From contig OZ005609.1 in NCBI GenBank assembly GCA_963930655.1, positions 25,431,001 through 25,495,000 on the forward strand: 64,000 nt of DNA, read 5' to 3'. A program made the position numbers and the translations under genes. This DNA is from Myrica gale (lineage: Eukaryota > Streptophyta > Magnoliopsida > Fagales > Myricaceae). Position 1 is the first letter of the stretch. Every line of letters starts with the position of its first letter. The notes beneath the pieces are model-generated. The model made no database searches. It had not been told where the DNA came from and saw nothing but the letters and a program-made list of their open reading frames with translations. This document shows positions 48,910-63,235 of this stretch, piece after piece.

Positions 48910-51900
48910 TTACCCTCAAAATATGATTTTATGCCATTGACCCCAAAAGTACATTCCTGGCAAGTCCGGCCTGTGAGCACATAGAATTCTCTCATCTCAC
49001 ATGTTAAGAAATGTTAAAAGAAAGAAAGAAATGCATGCTTTACCCCCAGCACGTTTTCTTCAGCCTGCGCGTAGGTTGATCTCTCAACAGCATTTGTTTC
49101 CATTTTTTGATTTGATAATTGATACCACCCATTCATATCTTTCTGTTTTCATGGGGAGTACTTGTACTTCTGTTGATAAGCATGACTGCATATTGTATAG
49201 GATCTGAGCAGTGAACTCAATAAATTTTGCACATTATAGTCATGCTTTCGCCCAGACAGAGGATGATATATTTCACATGCATCCGCAACAGAGCTTATGT
49301 ATATAAATAAAATAATTATGATATAATCTCTTCTTATTAAATTATTAATTTTTTTAAAATATAAAAAAATTATTTAAATTATCTCTTTATTTTTTTTATC
49401 AATTTAAATAGTATTCGAAGGATTGTTGGATAAGACTAAACTCGATGCAATCCAGTCGAAGTCTTCTGTAAAAAGGTGGAAAGTCGTGGAGAATGGAGGT
49501 CCACTGGTCCATAAAAGGCATTAACATTGGTGAAAGTTCCAGTCAGTCCCCCAGCTAATATTTTACTGTCATTATTTTGAATTATATATACACTCATAAC
49601 TAGCAGCATTTTGGATGAATGAGAACGAATAGAACTGATTGGATGTCTCTGTACCTCTGGATAGGTGAAAGTTCCCTGCCACGCGCTGTAAGGAAGAATT
49701 GGAAGACAAAAAACCAGAGGCCAGAGGCAGAGGGCTCCAAAGAGTGAAAAAAAGGGGGGCTATAGTTTTTGCTGAGAGAAAGGAGAGGTGAATGCAGTGT
49801 GCGAGTCCCAATAATTGTTGTACCTGTGCCTGTCATTCTCGAGCCCTGTGTTTGTTCCCATGGTTGACTACCACCTTATATCAACTTTATGGGTTCACAG
49901 AGTGATAAAACTTTTTCATTACAGAGAGAGACAGAAGCAACAAAACGCGTTTGTTTCATCTACCCATGATTTGATTTTCTTCAATTTTTTCGATATGCAC
50001 AAACTGTGAACAATGGGGCCGCTTTGAGTTGCTTAGAGCCGTGAACTTCTTGTATGGAAGGGAATTAGGGCAACCCCAAAAAGCCACAAATCCCAACGTT
50101 AACTAACTCCCCTTCTTGGGGTCACAGGCAAAGATTGGGCAATACATTACAGAATTGCCAATTACTCCACCGTTTCATGTTGTTATCAACTTCCTTTTTT
50201 GGCAAACCCTAACGCAGCTAGATGTCCTACCAGAGAGGGTGATAACATGGGAGGTGCACCACTAGGTACTTAACCAAGAACAGGTCTTTTTCCACTTCGA
50301 GAGAGAGAGAGATCGATGGGTGTGATATTTTGTGAAAGACGAAGGAAGTCACTGTCAAGTAATAAATGTGGGGCTGATGGGAACAGGCATGTGAGGAGGG
50401 TTGGGTAAGTCAAAAATATGTTGCAAAAGATTTCGTTGCCTCCTGCCTTCGGGAAACTCTCAGATTCCTACTTCGAAAAAATAAAAAAGAAACGCTCAGA
50501 TTACATTCCATTTCCCTCGGTTAGATGCAGAGAACAGCAGGGAGTTGTTTTTGGGGTCTGGAATGGATTCTGGACGATGATTATCATCAGATCCCGACTC
50601 AGGCATCTGGGAAGTGGGAAACTTTAGATTACACATGCACTGTGGTTCAGGACCCACCGTTCCTCGTCTTATCTTCAGAACTTTAAGGTAGGACCTTAGA
50701 GAATCAGTCGTCATTCTTTGTTCCCAATTTTATTTTCTTTGTTTTCGGTGGGTTTTAAGTAGTAGTCAGTGTCATGCACCACAGAACTGGCTCTCAAATG
50801 AACAGGTCTGCTTGTGAGCAGGTCAGGTTTTCCTTCAAAAACTCATATTTTATTATGGGGCATAGGAAAGCAAACGTTACAGATCTTAGAAATATCTTTC
50901 AAAATGCTTCAATTTTTTTATTATCTAATTGGATGTCCAGCTTAATTTACGCCCATTTCGACTGATTCTGAAATTTGTTCAACTCTCTTGTTTTATACAA
51001 ACCGGACAGATAAAAAATTTGAAGAATAACTCTAAAGAATTGGTAGCACTTTTGACAAAATGCTTCTTCTATATGTTACTGATCTTCCTACACCTAAATT
51101 GAAATGAATTTTGATCTTAGTTGAGACAAGTCGAGCAAGCTGCCAAGTCTTACGTTACTCTCTCATTTTAATAACTTGCAATTAGTTGAGCTACCAAATT
51201 CAGTCTAAGTTCAAAGGATCAAAATTCAAATACCTATTTTTTTTTATATCAAATTGAATTTATATAATCTAAAATTTGTCAGCTTATAGGTGGTCCAATT
51301 TGAAGTGGTTATACGATATATAGCATATCAATGGTTGCCTTTCCTTCCTCACTTATATTAACTTGAAGCTATTGCTTATGTCAGAATAATTCTTCATGGT
51401 AGCCTGGGACATTGACTATTTGGCCTCTATCAACAGTGACATATTATATATGGATCGCATCTCATCCATATGCCTTGAGAAAAGACACTATTAATCATTC
51501 TGCAACGGCGAAGGAGCGGCGGATTTAATTAATATTAATCTGCTTGATTCCAAAACTCACAAGTTTGAACTTTCGGTTAGATCATTTGATTCATTTCACG
51601 ACATTTTACATAGAAAAGCTGTAAAAAGTGAGTTGTACGTCGTTTCTGCCCTCCTGGGTTATAACTTTGGCCGGATCTCGAAGAACCATTGTTAAGCTTT
51701 TCTAAATGTTTTCCTTCTCCATCTACCATGGCTGCTCCATTATTCGAAACTCTTGTCTTCTAAAAGTTCTCTGCGTACCAATATTAGAGCCTAGATACCA
51801 TCAAAATGATCATTCTTTTCTCTCCCGTGCTTGTTTAAATATATACCAATTGGATACCCTTTTCTTCTTGAGCACAATCAGGGGCCCTTTGAATGTTATG

Positions 51901-53786
51901 ATGCCTGTTCATCGTGCTAGTACGTACTCCAACAGCTTTTGATGAATCCCTTTTTAGCATAGAGCCCAAAAAATGTTTGCGGACGGCCACTATTTCTTTT
52001 TTTATGGAGAGTTAAATCAATGGCCAATACCCAATATACAAAAAAATAAAAAATAAAAATAAATAGACTAGGGTTAAGAATACACCTAGCACAAATTTTT
52101 TTAAGCATCTTCCTTGCGGAAAAGCCCGATCATTAGTCAACAGACACGTTATGGTGGAGTTTGTTTACCGAAATTTTAGAAAATATTATCAAAAGTTTCG
52201 AAATTTCAAAATTTGTCGAAGTTTATTGGAATTTGTGAAAAGTTTGAAATGCATATATAAAAGTTGAAAAATTTCAAATGTGTTTGTTTTGTTAGAAATT
52301 TTGGGCCTCCAAAATTTTGAGCAAACAAACGCAACCTATATTGTCCCAACGATATGAGAGCCCATGACTTTCCAATGCCTAAAAATAGGAAAAAGTTAAT
52401 TTCGTCCGAATTTAGAAAGAAAAGAAAATAAAGATCGATACAAAATAGAAAAAAGTTGCTTTGTGGGATCATGTCCTAGCTAGTGAAGAGCACATTGTAT
52501 TGCTAATTTTTTGAGAGTAATCTCAACATTTTTTCCTTTGAAAGTCCAACCATAATTAAGCATGAATCTTAGTGCTCTCTACTTCGGGAATTAGAAATTT
52601 TGGTTACATTAATTTTCAGTAGTAATGGCATGGAGGAGATCAGAGATTCAAACTCTCTATTCGAGTATGATTACAATGACACCCTTAACCACTGCCGTAT
52701 CTAACAAGAAGGAACTTTTTTTTTTCTTAGGTAAGTGAACAGGAGGAGCTTCTAAGGATTAGAACTTATGTTCTCTTATTAGAGTCTTGAACTAAGGATC
52801 TCTCGTTTTCCAAACTTCATAGGAGTAAGACTTGCTCTAAATCAACCCCCTTTGTACCTCAGTGGGTTGCTATCTCCTTTATATGCAGTAGATTATCTGT
52901 TTTAATATTTACACTAATGTCTTAAAGCTCTTTGATTTTAGGGCGTGATCGATGCTATAGCGTTCAACACAATAACTTCAAGATTATTCATGAATGAGAA
53001 AGAAAAGTATATTTGCTCAAATGGGATCATAATTAATCGCCTACGGCTACGGTCCTACCCAACTACCCCCTCTCTGTTTTCACTGGGTAAGAAATGGCTG
53101 ATGACCTTGACCCCGAAGAGGTGTTAGAAAAGGGCCAAGGAGCTGTACTACTAATAGTCTAATCCATCTCTGGTTTTAAAAATCCTTAATTTGTGGGTCG
53201 ATACACAGGACAGTCATGAACGGTCATTTGGAGAGGCAAGTACCTTAGATTGAAGTCTTATATGTACTCCGTGATGTTATTTGTGTAAGGACGGACCAGT
53301 CGACTGGTCGACTTTCGACATATGACAGTACTTACGCCTTTATGAAAAACTAGCTAGGCGTGACCCTACTGCGTTTTATAGCTGCCTCAATGCATGTACA
53401 TACGCTTCTGCAGACTGCAGTTAACTAAGAAATGTTTTTTCCTCTGGCGAAAAGGAAAAGACGCAAGGAAATATTGGTGGGGAAGCTGGTCTTTTCCTCT
53501 AATTCGCTCTTTACAGGTCATAAGTTGCAGAAGTGCTTTTCACGTATGGAATGACGGCCACTTCAAAGAAGTCAGCTACGTACAAAGAGGTAGCTTTTAT
53601 TTGTGGGACTGGGTAGGCCTTTACATGATGCAAAGTTTCGTGACTTGTGAGTGGAATGAGTTGTCACTATGTACATGTGGTAGCTTCGGCGTTTCTCGTC
53701 GATGATCCCCACAATACAAGTTTTCAACCTAAAAAGTTTTTATTTATTACTGCCCATTGACTTGATCTGTCGTCTCTGCGCCTAAT
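48910..53786. other. Gene-poor spacer
   Basis: Scattered frames (for example 49001-49207, 49572-49836, 51706-51942 and 53394-53705) are short and unlike known proteins. A GA run lies near 50299-50312. I see no confident gene, RNA or repeat boundary apart from the MITE-like segment near 52150. Confidence 0.45.
52150..52340. mobile_element. MITE candidate
   Basis: It starts near GGTGGAGTTTGTTTACCGAA and ends near CAAAATTTTGAGCAAACAAACGC, giving short imperfect inverted ends around a core rich in GAAATTTCAAAATTT-like motifs. Target duplication is unclear. Confidence 0.4.
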
Positions 53787-55130
53787 CAGGGCGGATCAAG
53801 ATTCAATTTGAAGGGATATGACGAAACGAGGAAAAAAAGTTTTCAACTTGACGTAAAAAGTATCTTAGCGTTAAAATATCAAAAATTAAAGATTAAAAAA
53901 CGTTAAAAATTTTAAAATATACGTTAGTACTATTTGTTAAGACTGAAAGTAGCAATTAGATTCTATAATTTGCATCTTATATATATATATATATATAAGA
54001 AAATGATAGTTTGAGCAGTAGAAACTCCACAGAAATTTAAGGGCATGAAAAATCATAAACAAAAAAAACCAGCTAAGTAATTAATTCGGGACCCAAAAAT
54101 ATGAGTAAGTTTCTATTTATTTAAAAAAATAAATAAAAAAAAATTAGAAATTTTTAGGTAGAAACCTATATAGCTCTAAGATATCCAAACCAATTCAATC
54201 TCATCCTCCAACAATTTCACAACTCACAAAATTTCAAACCGTAAAGCTTTTTTAGCATACTGAATAAATGAATTTTTCTACTGAATTGTAGAGAGAATCT
54301 TGGATAGAGGGACATACTAGGGGTCGGAGGTCCAACAATTTTCAAGTGTAAAATCTCGAGTATCCTACAAAAATTGAAACCGTTAAAAATTTAAATAATG
54401 AGATTGAGAGAGAGCTGAGAGTCAAGGAGGTTATACACTAGAATTTTCAGTATTAAGTACTACAAAAATAGTATGGAGAAAAATAACTGAGAAGTATTGC
54501 ATTATATTTCCTATAATAGTATGGAGAATTTGATGTTAACTATAAATTGCCCAAATTGTTCAATAAATTGCCAGTGTCCTCTAGGCTACCAAGGGATTTA
54601 CCATCGTTAGTATTCAACTGCAAATACATTAATTAGGTTTGATAAAAGCACTAGTTGCCTCACAAAGTCCAGTTAAGATGCAAATATCAAATTGTCAAAT
54701 CTTCCACTCCAAAGAAAATATACTTTAAAAACTAAAAGAAATAAGTAATAAAGAGATAACATGTATAACTAAGATACACGTATACTCATTTCCAGGAAAA
54801 ACAAAACCCAAAAGACTTAATTTCTCTAGCACCAGGTGGTCCAGGTCCACGTAGAAGGAGGTCCCCATTTGCCAAGTACAAACCATTTGATGATTTCTCT
54901 AGCACCTTTAACCGGCCAAGACTACTGGAAGTAGAGACAATCAATACACATTTTAAACCAGGCCCTGTGAGCTTAAAACCAGAATTGACCTGGATCTATG
55001 GAGATAGGCCATATGCCCGTATCAACTTATAATAAAATAATAAAATAATTTTTTTTTACATATAATAAATTTTTTTTTTGCAGATCAAATGGGGCGGGCG
55101 CCCAGGGGCGCACCCCTGGATCCGCCTCTG
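53787..55130. mobile_element. Non-autonomous hAT-like element A
   Basis: The 1344-bp element begins CAGGGCGGATC and ends GATCCGCCTCTG, so the terminal inverted repeat is CAG(A)GGCGGATC. It is flanked by identical CGCCTAAT copies (53779-53786 and 55131-55138), the 8-bp duplication expected for hAT. Inside, ATACGTTAGTACTATTTGTT and adjacent sequence resemble the element at 60044-61623. A (TA)n run lies near 53978. No intact transposase frame is present. Confidence 0.82.
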
Positions 55131-55479
55131 CGCCTAATTCACTTAGCTTGCATTATAATGGATTAATAATAGTGATGTGGACATGTGTCTACTAAAGATC
55201 CCAAGGACCTACGCTTTTCTTGTGGCTAATTAATATTGTCAGGACCAGATGAGTACTGGTCAACTACGTACGGGTTTAAGTGGCCTTGATCAGGCTATCG
55301 TGTTTGAACCTAATCCTTTTAGTTATACGAAGATATTCGGTTCAAAACTTCTAGACATCAGATTCTTTCTTGTAAATAGGATATAAATATATATATATAT
55401 ATATTATACATACATGAACTCTCTTAGAATTTCCTTAACATATCTTCTTCATATCAATATTTAATTGTTAAAATTTTGG

Positions 55480-55670
55480 GTATGAAAATTGATGAAAAAA
55501 TAAATATATTGTAAGAGAGTTGTGAAAAAAATAAAGAGAAAGAAGATTTGAATGAATATTATAATGAAAAAATAATTTGATGAGGATGAAAAGATTATTT
55601 TTATAAATTTTTTTTAATTAGACCAAAAATTTTGAGTGTCAATATTTTTGACAATCCAACACAAAAATTT
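55480..55670. mobile_element. Decayed MITE segment
   Basis: GAAGATTTGAATGAATATTA, then TAATTTGATGAGGATGAAAAG, match the interior of the repeats at 15755-15975 and 44290-44370. Ends are not placed. Confidence 0.4.
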
Positions 55671-55818
55671 CTAGAATATTTAGATATAATTTCCCATATT
55701 GCTGATTTTGATTGTGGATCGAAACAATCGGTTGGCTAAAATGCAAAATAATACTAAATTATTTGAAGGCATATATATATATATATATATCGTATTCGAG
55801 GAGGGTTGTATGTATCAT

Positions 55819-58800
55819 TGTCACGCCCCGTGCTCATACATACCCCCAGACTCTCCTATAGTAATAGAATGCACAAAAGCGGGGATTACAACACGATTTA
55901 TCCTCTCAAAGCCTAATAACTTGCTTTTAGCGGAAACGTTTTATTGAAAATTTATAAGTATATTAAGGAAGGAAAACTAATAGACTTAAGGATTTATCAA
56001 AATGACGATATTCAATTACGCCTTCAAAAAGTCTGCATTGAATAAGGAAAATAAATAAATAAAACAAATAGAAAGTTACAAAAGCGTCCTTCCAAAAAGG
56101 CTAGTTAACAAAAAGGTGAGCCTTCTGATGCCCACAGAGTTTATACAACCAAGATGTCTACCAAATAAAATCGTCCAAGTAAAATCAAAGAAAGCGGAAC
56201 CAATCTACTTTTCATCACAGTTTCACCTCCTGCTGAACAATAAAAAGGCAACCACCAACAAACATAAAAGGGGTGAGTCCTACAGACTCAGTAAGGCCGG
56301 GGAAGGGGACATGACAATCATAAAAGAAAGAGCACGCGGAGACATGATAATACATAGCATATGACAATATGATACGTGATAGAGTATGCATGTCTTCACA
56401 TCATTCATACAATCAAGACATCTATCCATGGACATGAAATGAAATGATTTTGTGCACCCAATTCTCATCCATTCCTTTGAGGTTGAGGTGTTACCGCTGT
56501 GTACTCTGTTTACCCCCAGAGTTGGGTTGTGCGTCCCTCCTCTCCTCCGGGACTTGTCCCGTGCCAACTGCACCAGGACCCTTTCATAGTTAGGCACTTT
56601 GCCCCTTTAGGTTAGACATTTTGCCCCATTAGGTTAGGAGTCCACCCTTTTTCTCAAAGTGGTGGGTTGCACTCTCCCCTATAGTGAACGGTACCGTCAC
56701 CCATCCTCCGATCTTGGTTCACTTAATGATTCATGATATGAATGTAATCAATGATGCTCAGTTATTTGCATAAATAATACAACACAAAATCATGATTCAT
56801 CTTTCATCATTTATTCATAGATTCATAATGGTTTTTGCATGTGTACCATTTTGGGCCTTTTCTTTTCTTTTGTCATTCCATGGCCTTTTTGCTCACTTTG
56901 AGCTTCATTAAGGCATTGTTGTGACCCACTTTCATCAATCAATTTCATCTTTACATCTTTCAGTTCATAGATCAAACATGCGCAAACAACTTATAACATG
57001 TTGCATAAAACGTATCAAATATAGGAGATCAAGACTATGAACTTTAAGCACAAAAATAAGGCAACCTAAGTTCACAGTAACTTTTCTTCATGTATAAGTG
57101 GCCGGGTCTAGTTGAAGACTTAACTTTTCATGATGGTCACGTGTTAGACTCGGTCAATCTAACAGTTACCACATGTTGTTAATAGGTAAGCCCAACAACT
57201 TATACAATTATGTTATTTTTATTGTTAAACCCAATAAGGATTGACTGTATGTAAACGAAAAGATTTTAGAGCTCTTGACTAGTTTAAAAAAAATTCAAAA
57301 ACTTCCCGAGCATGTTTTATAAAAATCTCTCGGGCACGCTTGTTAAAACTGCCCAACTCAAAAGGCTCCCTAAAGCCATTTAAAAGTAATGGGCTCAAAG
57401 ATCCATTTGTGAACCTTAACGAGCCGTGTGATTTGGACCCTCTAAACATGTATTTTTGGGCTTAAAATTGGGCTTCTCCATCTATTTTTCATGCTCTACA
57501 CAGCCATAAAGTCAGTTTTCCAATTCGAACCTTTTTACATTAACGCTTAGTGTGAAATGTCAAAACTACCCTTGAAACTCCAGGGGCATTTTCAACCTTT
57601 CTAGACCTCTGATTGCCCTATAATTTTTATTGGAACCTAATTTTCTCCTATAATGTAAGTACACAAATTTCCAGGACAAAACCCCAAGGATTTCGTGTGG
57701 TTGTTTTGAAAAATGTTGAAACTGCCCTCAGAGACATCCGTGGACATTTTAGACCTTTCTCGATATTATATAGCCCTGAAATATTTATTGGGACCTACTG
57801 TGACCATATACTACAAATACACAAATTTTCAGGGCAAAAATTCAATGATTTATTGGGGATGATTTGGGCAGTGCACTATTTTAACTATCAAGGTCTGCCT
57901 ATTTCATATGCTCTTCGTGTGTTATAATCTATCTCTCTATACTCATAAATCATTTATAATCTTAACATGCTTTAGATAGAACACCATAATGTAACATGCT
58001 GAAATAGACAGGTCGAACAACTTATACGTCTTGGTTGGTTGTATACAATATTCTCCCAACACAGATCATGCAAACTACCCTTTACCTTAAACGTATTTGT
58101 TTGAGTTTCTAAGATAATAACACATGTACAACATAACACTTTGTTAGGGCAGGAAAATACAAAAGATGCTAAAGAAAAAAAATGCAGACCGAGAATACCC
58201 CGAACCCTTCCTTTTTCCTATGGTCTTTTCCTTTTCTCTCTTGCTTTGGTCAACTGGATTTTCTCTTTAGGTGAGTGGTTATGTTGGTAGCAGGTCGGTA
58301 GAAGGGTAAGCCTTACTCTCTTTGTTGTACAAATAAATAGGCCATACCTTACTTATGGTTAATTCCCCATGGCCAGTCTACATACCCTACGCTAGGTCTA
58401 GAGGAAATCAGCAGAAAATCATGATCTGGTCATACACAAGCAGCCACTTACACTTCACAAATCTAACGTATCTTTTAAAAGTGGTCAAGCAAAATAGGTA
58501 CCAATGACAAGGCTCCATCTGTAGGATCAGCTAAATCAAGATAAGAGTGCATTTAATGCATGAAATATGGTTAAGACACGTGGAACATTGACATGAGAAA
58601 GTAAGTATGTCATGTGCATGAAATCACTAAATTCCCGGGCATATAAGTCATCCCCGAGTCTGCTCTTAGCCCTCTAAAACTCCTGAGCAGTGCTCGGGTC
58701 ATACAGGGTTCAACACACTCAGCTATGTCGGGAGTTCAGTCTCGAGCCCGGGAGCAGTACTCGGCTATCCCGGGTGAGCAGCACTCGGCAAGGCCGGACA

Positions 58801-59233
58801 ATCTCTACTCAGAGACCCGGGCTCTCACCACTCGGGCAGCCTGAGAATTCTATTTTCTGCCCTGCCAGACGTTTGTACAAGCAAAACCAAGGAAATTTTA
58901 AAACTTACAAAGAAATCTCGATGTGCACAGAAATAATTTAAACAAGACCGAGCAAGTTATCTAGAAAAATAAGGGAGAATGATAGAAAACTCTTCAAGAT
59001 CATTCGGCTATAAGCTGAAAAAAATAATTGAAGGTTATGCAAAAGTAATTAAATATGCTGAATCCTTTAAAAACAAATATGAAACTCATAAATAATATGC
59101 AAATAAAGACAAACACTTAAGAATTATTTTTCTAAACTTAATAAAGTAATAATTTAGATTTATTTAAACTGAAAACTCTAAAGATTATACTATTAAATAT
59201 GTCAAATAACTAAAATTAAAGTGGATTGTCACA
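55819..59233. mobile_element. Solo-LTR candidate of a large LTR retrotransposon
   Basis: The segment starts TGTCACGCCCCGTG and ends GGATTGTCACA, fitting the TG...CA rule. It is flanked by ATCAT (55814-55818) and ATCGT (59234-59238), a 5-bp duplication with one difference. Inside are motifs common in large plant LTRs, such as GGTGAGTCCTACAGACTCAG near 56271. There is also a degenerate duplication of about 150 bp at 57540-57860 and a GC-rich cluster of CTCGGG-type words at 58630-58850. No gag or pol frame is present, so this is an LTR alone or a heavily decayed element. Confidence 0.5.
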
Positions 59234-59239
59234 ATCGTC

Positions 59240-60035
59240 CTGCCATTAGAGTTTGCCACGCACACTTCAAAACCTATATGCCCTAGATATTGCTAAGACA
59301 GAGACAGTTGCAGTCTAGAACAAGAAAGGAGGGATAAAGAAGAAAGAGAATTCCAATCCATTCTAGAACCATACGTGCATGTTTCACGTGATATAGTTAA
59401 GCACTTAAGCTTGTCATATCATGTGTTCATCAATCTAGTTTGCGATCGTCATGATATCAATGGACCTATAGAAAGTAATATTTTAGGGGTCATCTTGCAG
59501 GCCAATGTGGCGATGCCTATAACCCTGATACTGATCACCGAGTATGGCTCATTTGATTAGCCTTATAAGGGAAAATGCATGTCAAATTTTCGTGGTTTAA
59601 TTGATTCATTTTTGTGGGTTTCAGACTATGGAAATTAATCTAAATCCACATAATTGATCTATCCTTCTATTTGAACCTAAATTTGTTTACTTTACAATGT
59701 TGACAATGATGATGAGCAAGACCACTCTTGCAAGTTATACAAACTCATAGGCCAAAACACTAGAACTAGAACCCCCTTTTTCCACAAGGAGTTCCTTCTC
59801 CCAAGTAACTAGACAATACCTTACCATACGCCTCTGACCATGGCCTCTCACACGCTACTTCTGTCACCTAATTATACAACTAACTAGACAACATGCACCT
59901 TTAGCCACCATTCCATATAGGCCCAAAAATATATATACGACCTTAAATACTCCTAAAACAATTTCCTTCTTCTTTTTATGACCATGCATATATAGCTAGT
60001 CACATGATAATTTGAGTGAACCCAAATAAAGCATT
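59240..60035. other. Spacer, nothing recognised
   Basis: One 61-codon frame (59375-59560) is unlike known proteins. No other structure was found. Confidence 0.45.
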
Positions 60036-60043
60036 GCTTGATG

Positions 60044-60289
60044 CAGTGGCGGAGCCCGAAACCCAATTAATGGGGGGCAAATTTTTAAGAAAAAATGACA
60101 AATTTTTTTTACTACTTAATGCAAAAAAATATCTTAAGAGTATAAATAAAAAAAATTAAGGACTAAAAACACTAAAAATATTGAAATACACGTATTGCAC
60201 TATTTGATGATACTGAGAGGTGACATTAAAGATTAAATTCTTGTTGTTCAAGACACCAATAGAGCACCAACTAATCACACAAACAAAAG

Positions 60290-60320
<31 letters not shown>

Positions 60321-61623
60321 TTTGTAAAACAAAACACATAAATGAAATAAAGTATTTTCAGCAATATAACTTTTTACTTCCATAAATGAAGTACTTATTT
60401 TTGTTGCCAGAAAGGATGTGCCCTATGCTCAATAAGTCCTGCTGAATTTGTTGGGATCTGTAAAAAGAAAACATAACACATAAATGAGAAAAATAAAAAA
60501 TTACTGTATTTCTATTATTCTTGAAAGAAACAATAGCAAAACGAAGCATATTGGAAAAAGAAGCCAAATTATCCAAAGTTAAAAAAGAATCCAGGTTCCA
60601 ATGGCATAAAAATACTTCTCACCCTTGCTATAGTTTTTTTTAGTGTGACAGTACTATTGAACACGAGCTTCTCAAGAGTGGAATCTCTATCAACAATAAA
60701 ATAACCCGAAATTGCAAGGAGGAAATACATACTTGGTAAATGATAATAGAAAAAAATTTGGACAAAAAGTTCATTTTTAACATCCAAATAACTATTCTAC
60801 TCCCCTTACAAAATGAGAAAACAGAAAAATCGTAGTTCAAAGTGCCTATTACCTGGCTAAATTAATGGCTAAAATTTTGAAGAAATAAATTTATTACTTG
60901 ATCCAAACGTCACAAATTACAATGGAAAAGAAGTTCCACCTTTAGAGAAGACAATTAAAACAAGTTAATCTCATGGGCTATGAAAAATCAGACCTAAACA
61001 AACAAAAGATAGATGAAAATGAGTCTTACTTCAACTTTGAATTTTCATAAATTGTGGAGAAGTCAGACATGTAAAATTAGATGATGATAGTGACAATAAA
61101 ATGATATAACCAATGATTCTCTAGTAAGTAAAGATGGACACGCAGCACACTTGAATAATTGAATTATCACTTATCCAACAAGAGCACACCACCCCCTTTC
61201 TCAGTATTTGCGATATCCAAATTCTCAACCAAGTCCAACATAAAAGGCAAAAGAACAAAAAAAAAGTACTAGAATAGTGAAAACATCTATTTCAATGATT
61301 ACAACACACAACGATTATTAGGACTCAGGAGAACTATATGAAATATTCGTCGCAAAATTCACGACAATGTCGACAAGTTAATGTAGGATTTCAAGTTTTA
61401 ACATAAATAAATATCTCTCTGCTTATTCTTTTAATTTGATTTTGAGGTATTGGGCTGCTTGGGTTTTAAGGGGGGCGGGCTGATTCATTTAGGCCGGCAA
61501 GGGGGCAAGCATAATTTTTATTTGGCCAAAGGGGGCAAACCTAATAAAAAATACATGTAAAAATTTTTTTGGGGGAGCCAACCGGGTCAATGGCCCCGGT
61601 TCGCCCCCCTCCCTCTGCCTGTG
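60044..61623. mobile_element. Non-autonomous hAT-like element B
   Basis: The 1580-bp element begins CAGTGGCGGAGCCCG and ends CCTCTGCCTGTG, with imperfect inverted ends. Identical GCTTGATG copies flank it (60036-60043 and 61624-61631), an 8-bp duplication. Both ends carry the GGGGGCAAA-type G-rich border common in plant hAT derivatives. Small minus-strand frames (60156-60840) may be remnants of a coding region, but I could not recognise transposase motifs in them. A (TA)n run lies near 60290-60318. Confidence 0.78.
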
Positions 61624-61631
61624 GCTTGATG

Positions 61632-63235
61632 AGCAACTCAAAGTAGATGCAGTTTAGCTAACAAATCAAGTCAATAACATACTATGACTATAGAGAATCA
61701 TAGATGGAACATCAATCACGGCCATGAGCTTCAACTGGTACTGTCTCTGCTCCTCGACTTGCAGGGTAATGGGAGATCCAAACGAACATATATAATAGGC
61801 TAGCTTCAAAAGCGTGATCAGTACCTAGCCATGGATTTGACCTAATAAGCTCTGTAAGGAAGACGCACAAAAATATTCCCAATTTAACAGTGCAAATTCG
61901 AGCTCGGCTTCTTTTTCACCTTCAGGCTTCCGTGATATGGTGTTCTAATTAACAGCAGAAATCAAAATAAGGGACCGGAATAGTTAATTGAGAAAGAAAT
62001 TTATAAATAGCGAACAAAGACATGCACGTGTCTACTTTGTTCTTTCTCGACACAAATAGTGCACGGAGTAAAACCGTGGGAGGTTTGAAGTACAAATACG
62101 ATCAGGCTCTTCTGGTTTTCCTATTAATCAGATCTTTTGCCTATTTTCTTCTCGGTTACAAACGACTTTTTCCTGACTCTTAATCCAACGTGAAACGAGA
62201 GAATGTGAAGTACAAGTCCGCGTCTCCAGGCTCCAGCTTCTTCTAGCTAGTGTGTCTGCGGCCCCTTTAGAGCCATGAAGTCTGATTCGTGATTCGCTCA
62301 CTAAGCCATTTCAGAGACTATCGTCACACAAATACACAGAGATATTGACACAAAGTATACCGACACGTCGACACACCAGCCCACGCAAGAGAGAGAGAGA
62401 CTGAGAGGGAATTAAAGAGAATATCTTTGATGATCTTCTTGATTATTATAAGTCCAAAAGTGTAATGCTCCTATCATTTTCGTTGATTAAAGATCCCAAT
62501 TTCACTTTTTTTTTTTCCTTTTTACGGTTGTTGTTATATGTATCTACAATCAACATGTTGACACTTAATTGTCCTTCTTTAAAATTTTGGGACGTCTAAT
62601 CAGGAGTTTAAATATTATATTTTCCTCCTTTAAAAATAAAAAATAATAATTTAAGTACTGAGCATAAAAAGAGATATATATGTTACCCTAGGTAACATGG
62701 TGGGATGTGCTTCCTTTGGAATTTCCATCATTTTGAAGCTGCCTCAATTGGACAAGCAGAGCATAAATAACCACCCAAATATGCCAAAGTTTCTTCCCAT
62801 GGTGAAAGTGATGCACCGCCCAAAATAGTAAACATGGCAACATCACGCTTTTTTACATGCATGCACTCCTTTAATTGTTTTATTAGATGCTAGCTCGCAA
62901 TAATGCCGCCATGGAAGCCTTTTCCCCCTCTCAATAATAGTGCGTATATCTGTACTTGTTTACCCATAATTTGATCAGCCTAAAAGATGCTCGTAATTGC
63001 AACTATATGTAATTACTGAAAACTTGAAAAACACAGTTCAGCTTAAGTGGATTTGTAGAGGATACGTTCTACGAGAAAGAAATGCGCCTGAAAACTTCGT
63101 GATAAATTATGGAGACTGGGGGAACACAACTCACTGGATTTCCATGATGACAGTCCTTTGAAAACTTAGGTTTGTTACGTACACAAACTTAATTTACCAT
63201 ATTTGTGTTTGAGGTAATTTATTATTTGTTTTTTT
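61632..63235. other. Spacer, nothing recognised
   Basis: The stretch is AT-rich with a GA run near 62388-62400. No gene-like frame or clear repeat boundary is seen. Confidence 0.45.

Noticed and set aside
53394..53705. 103-codon plus-strand frame
   Set aside because: No family resemblance, no splice context and no codon pattern to support it.
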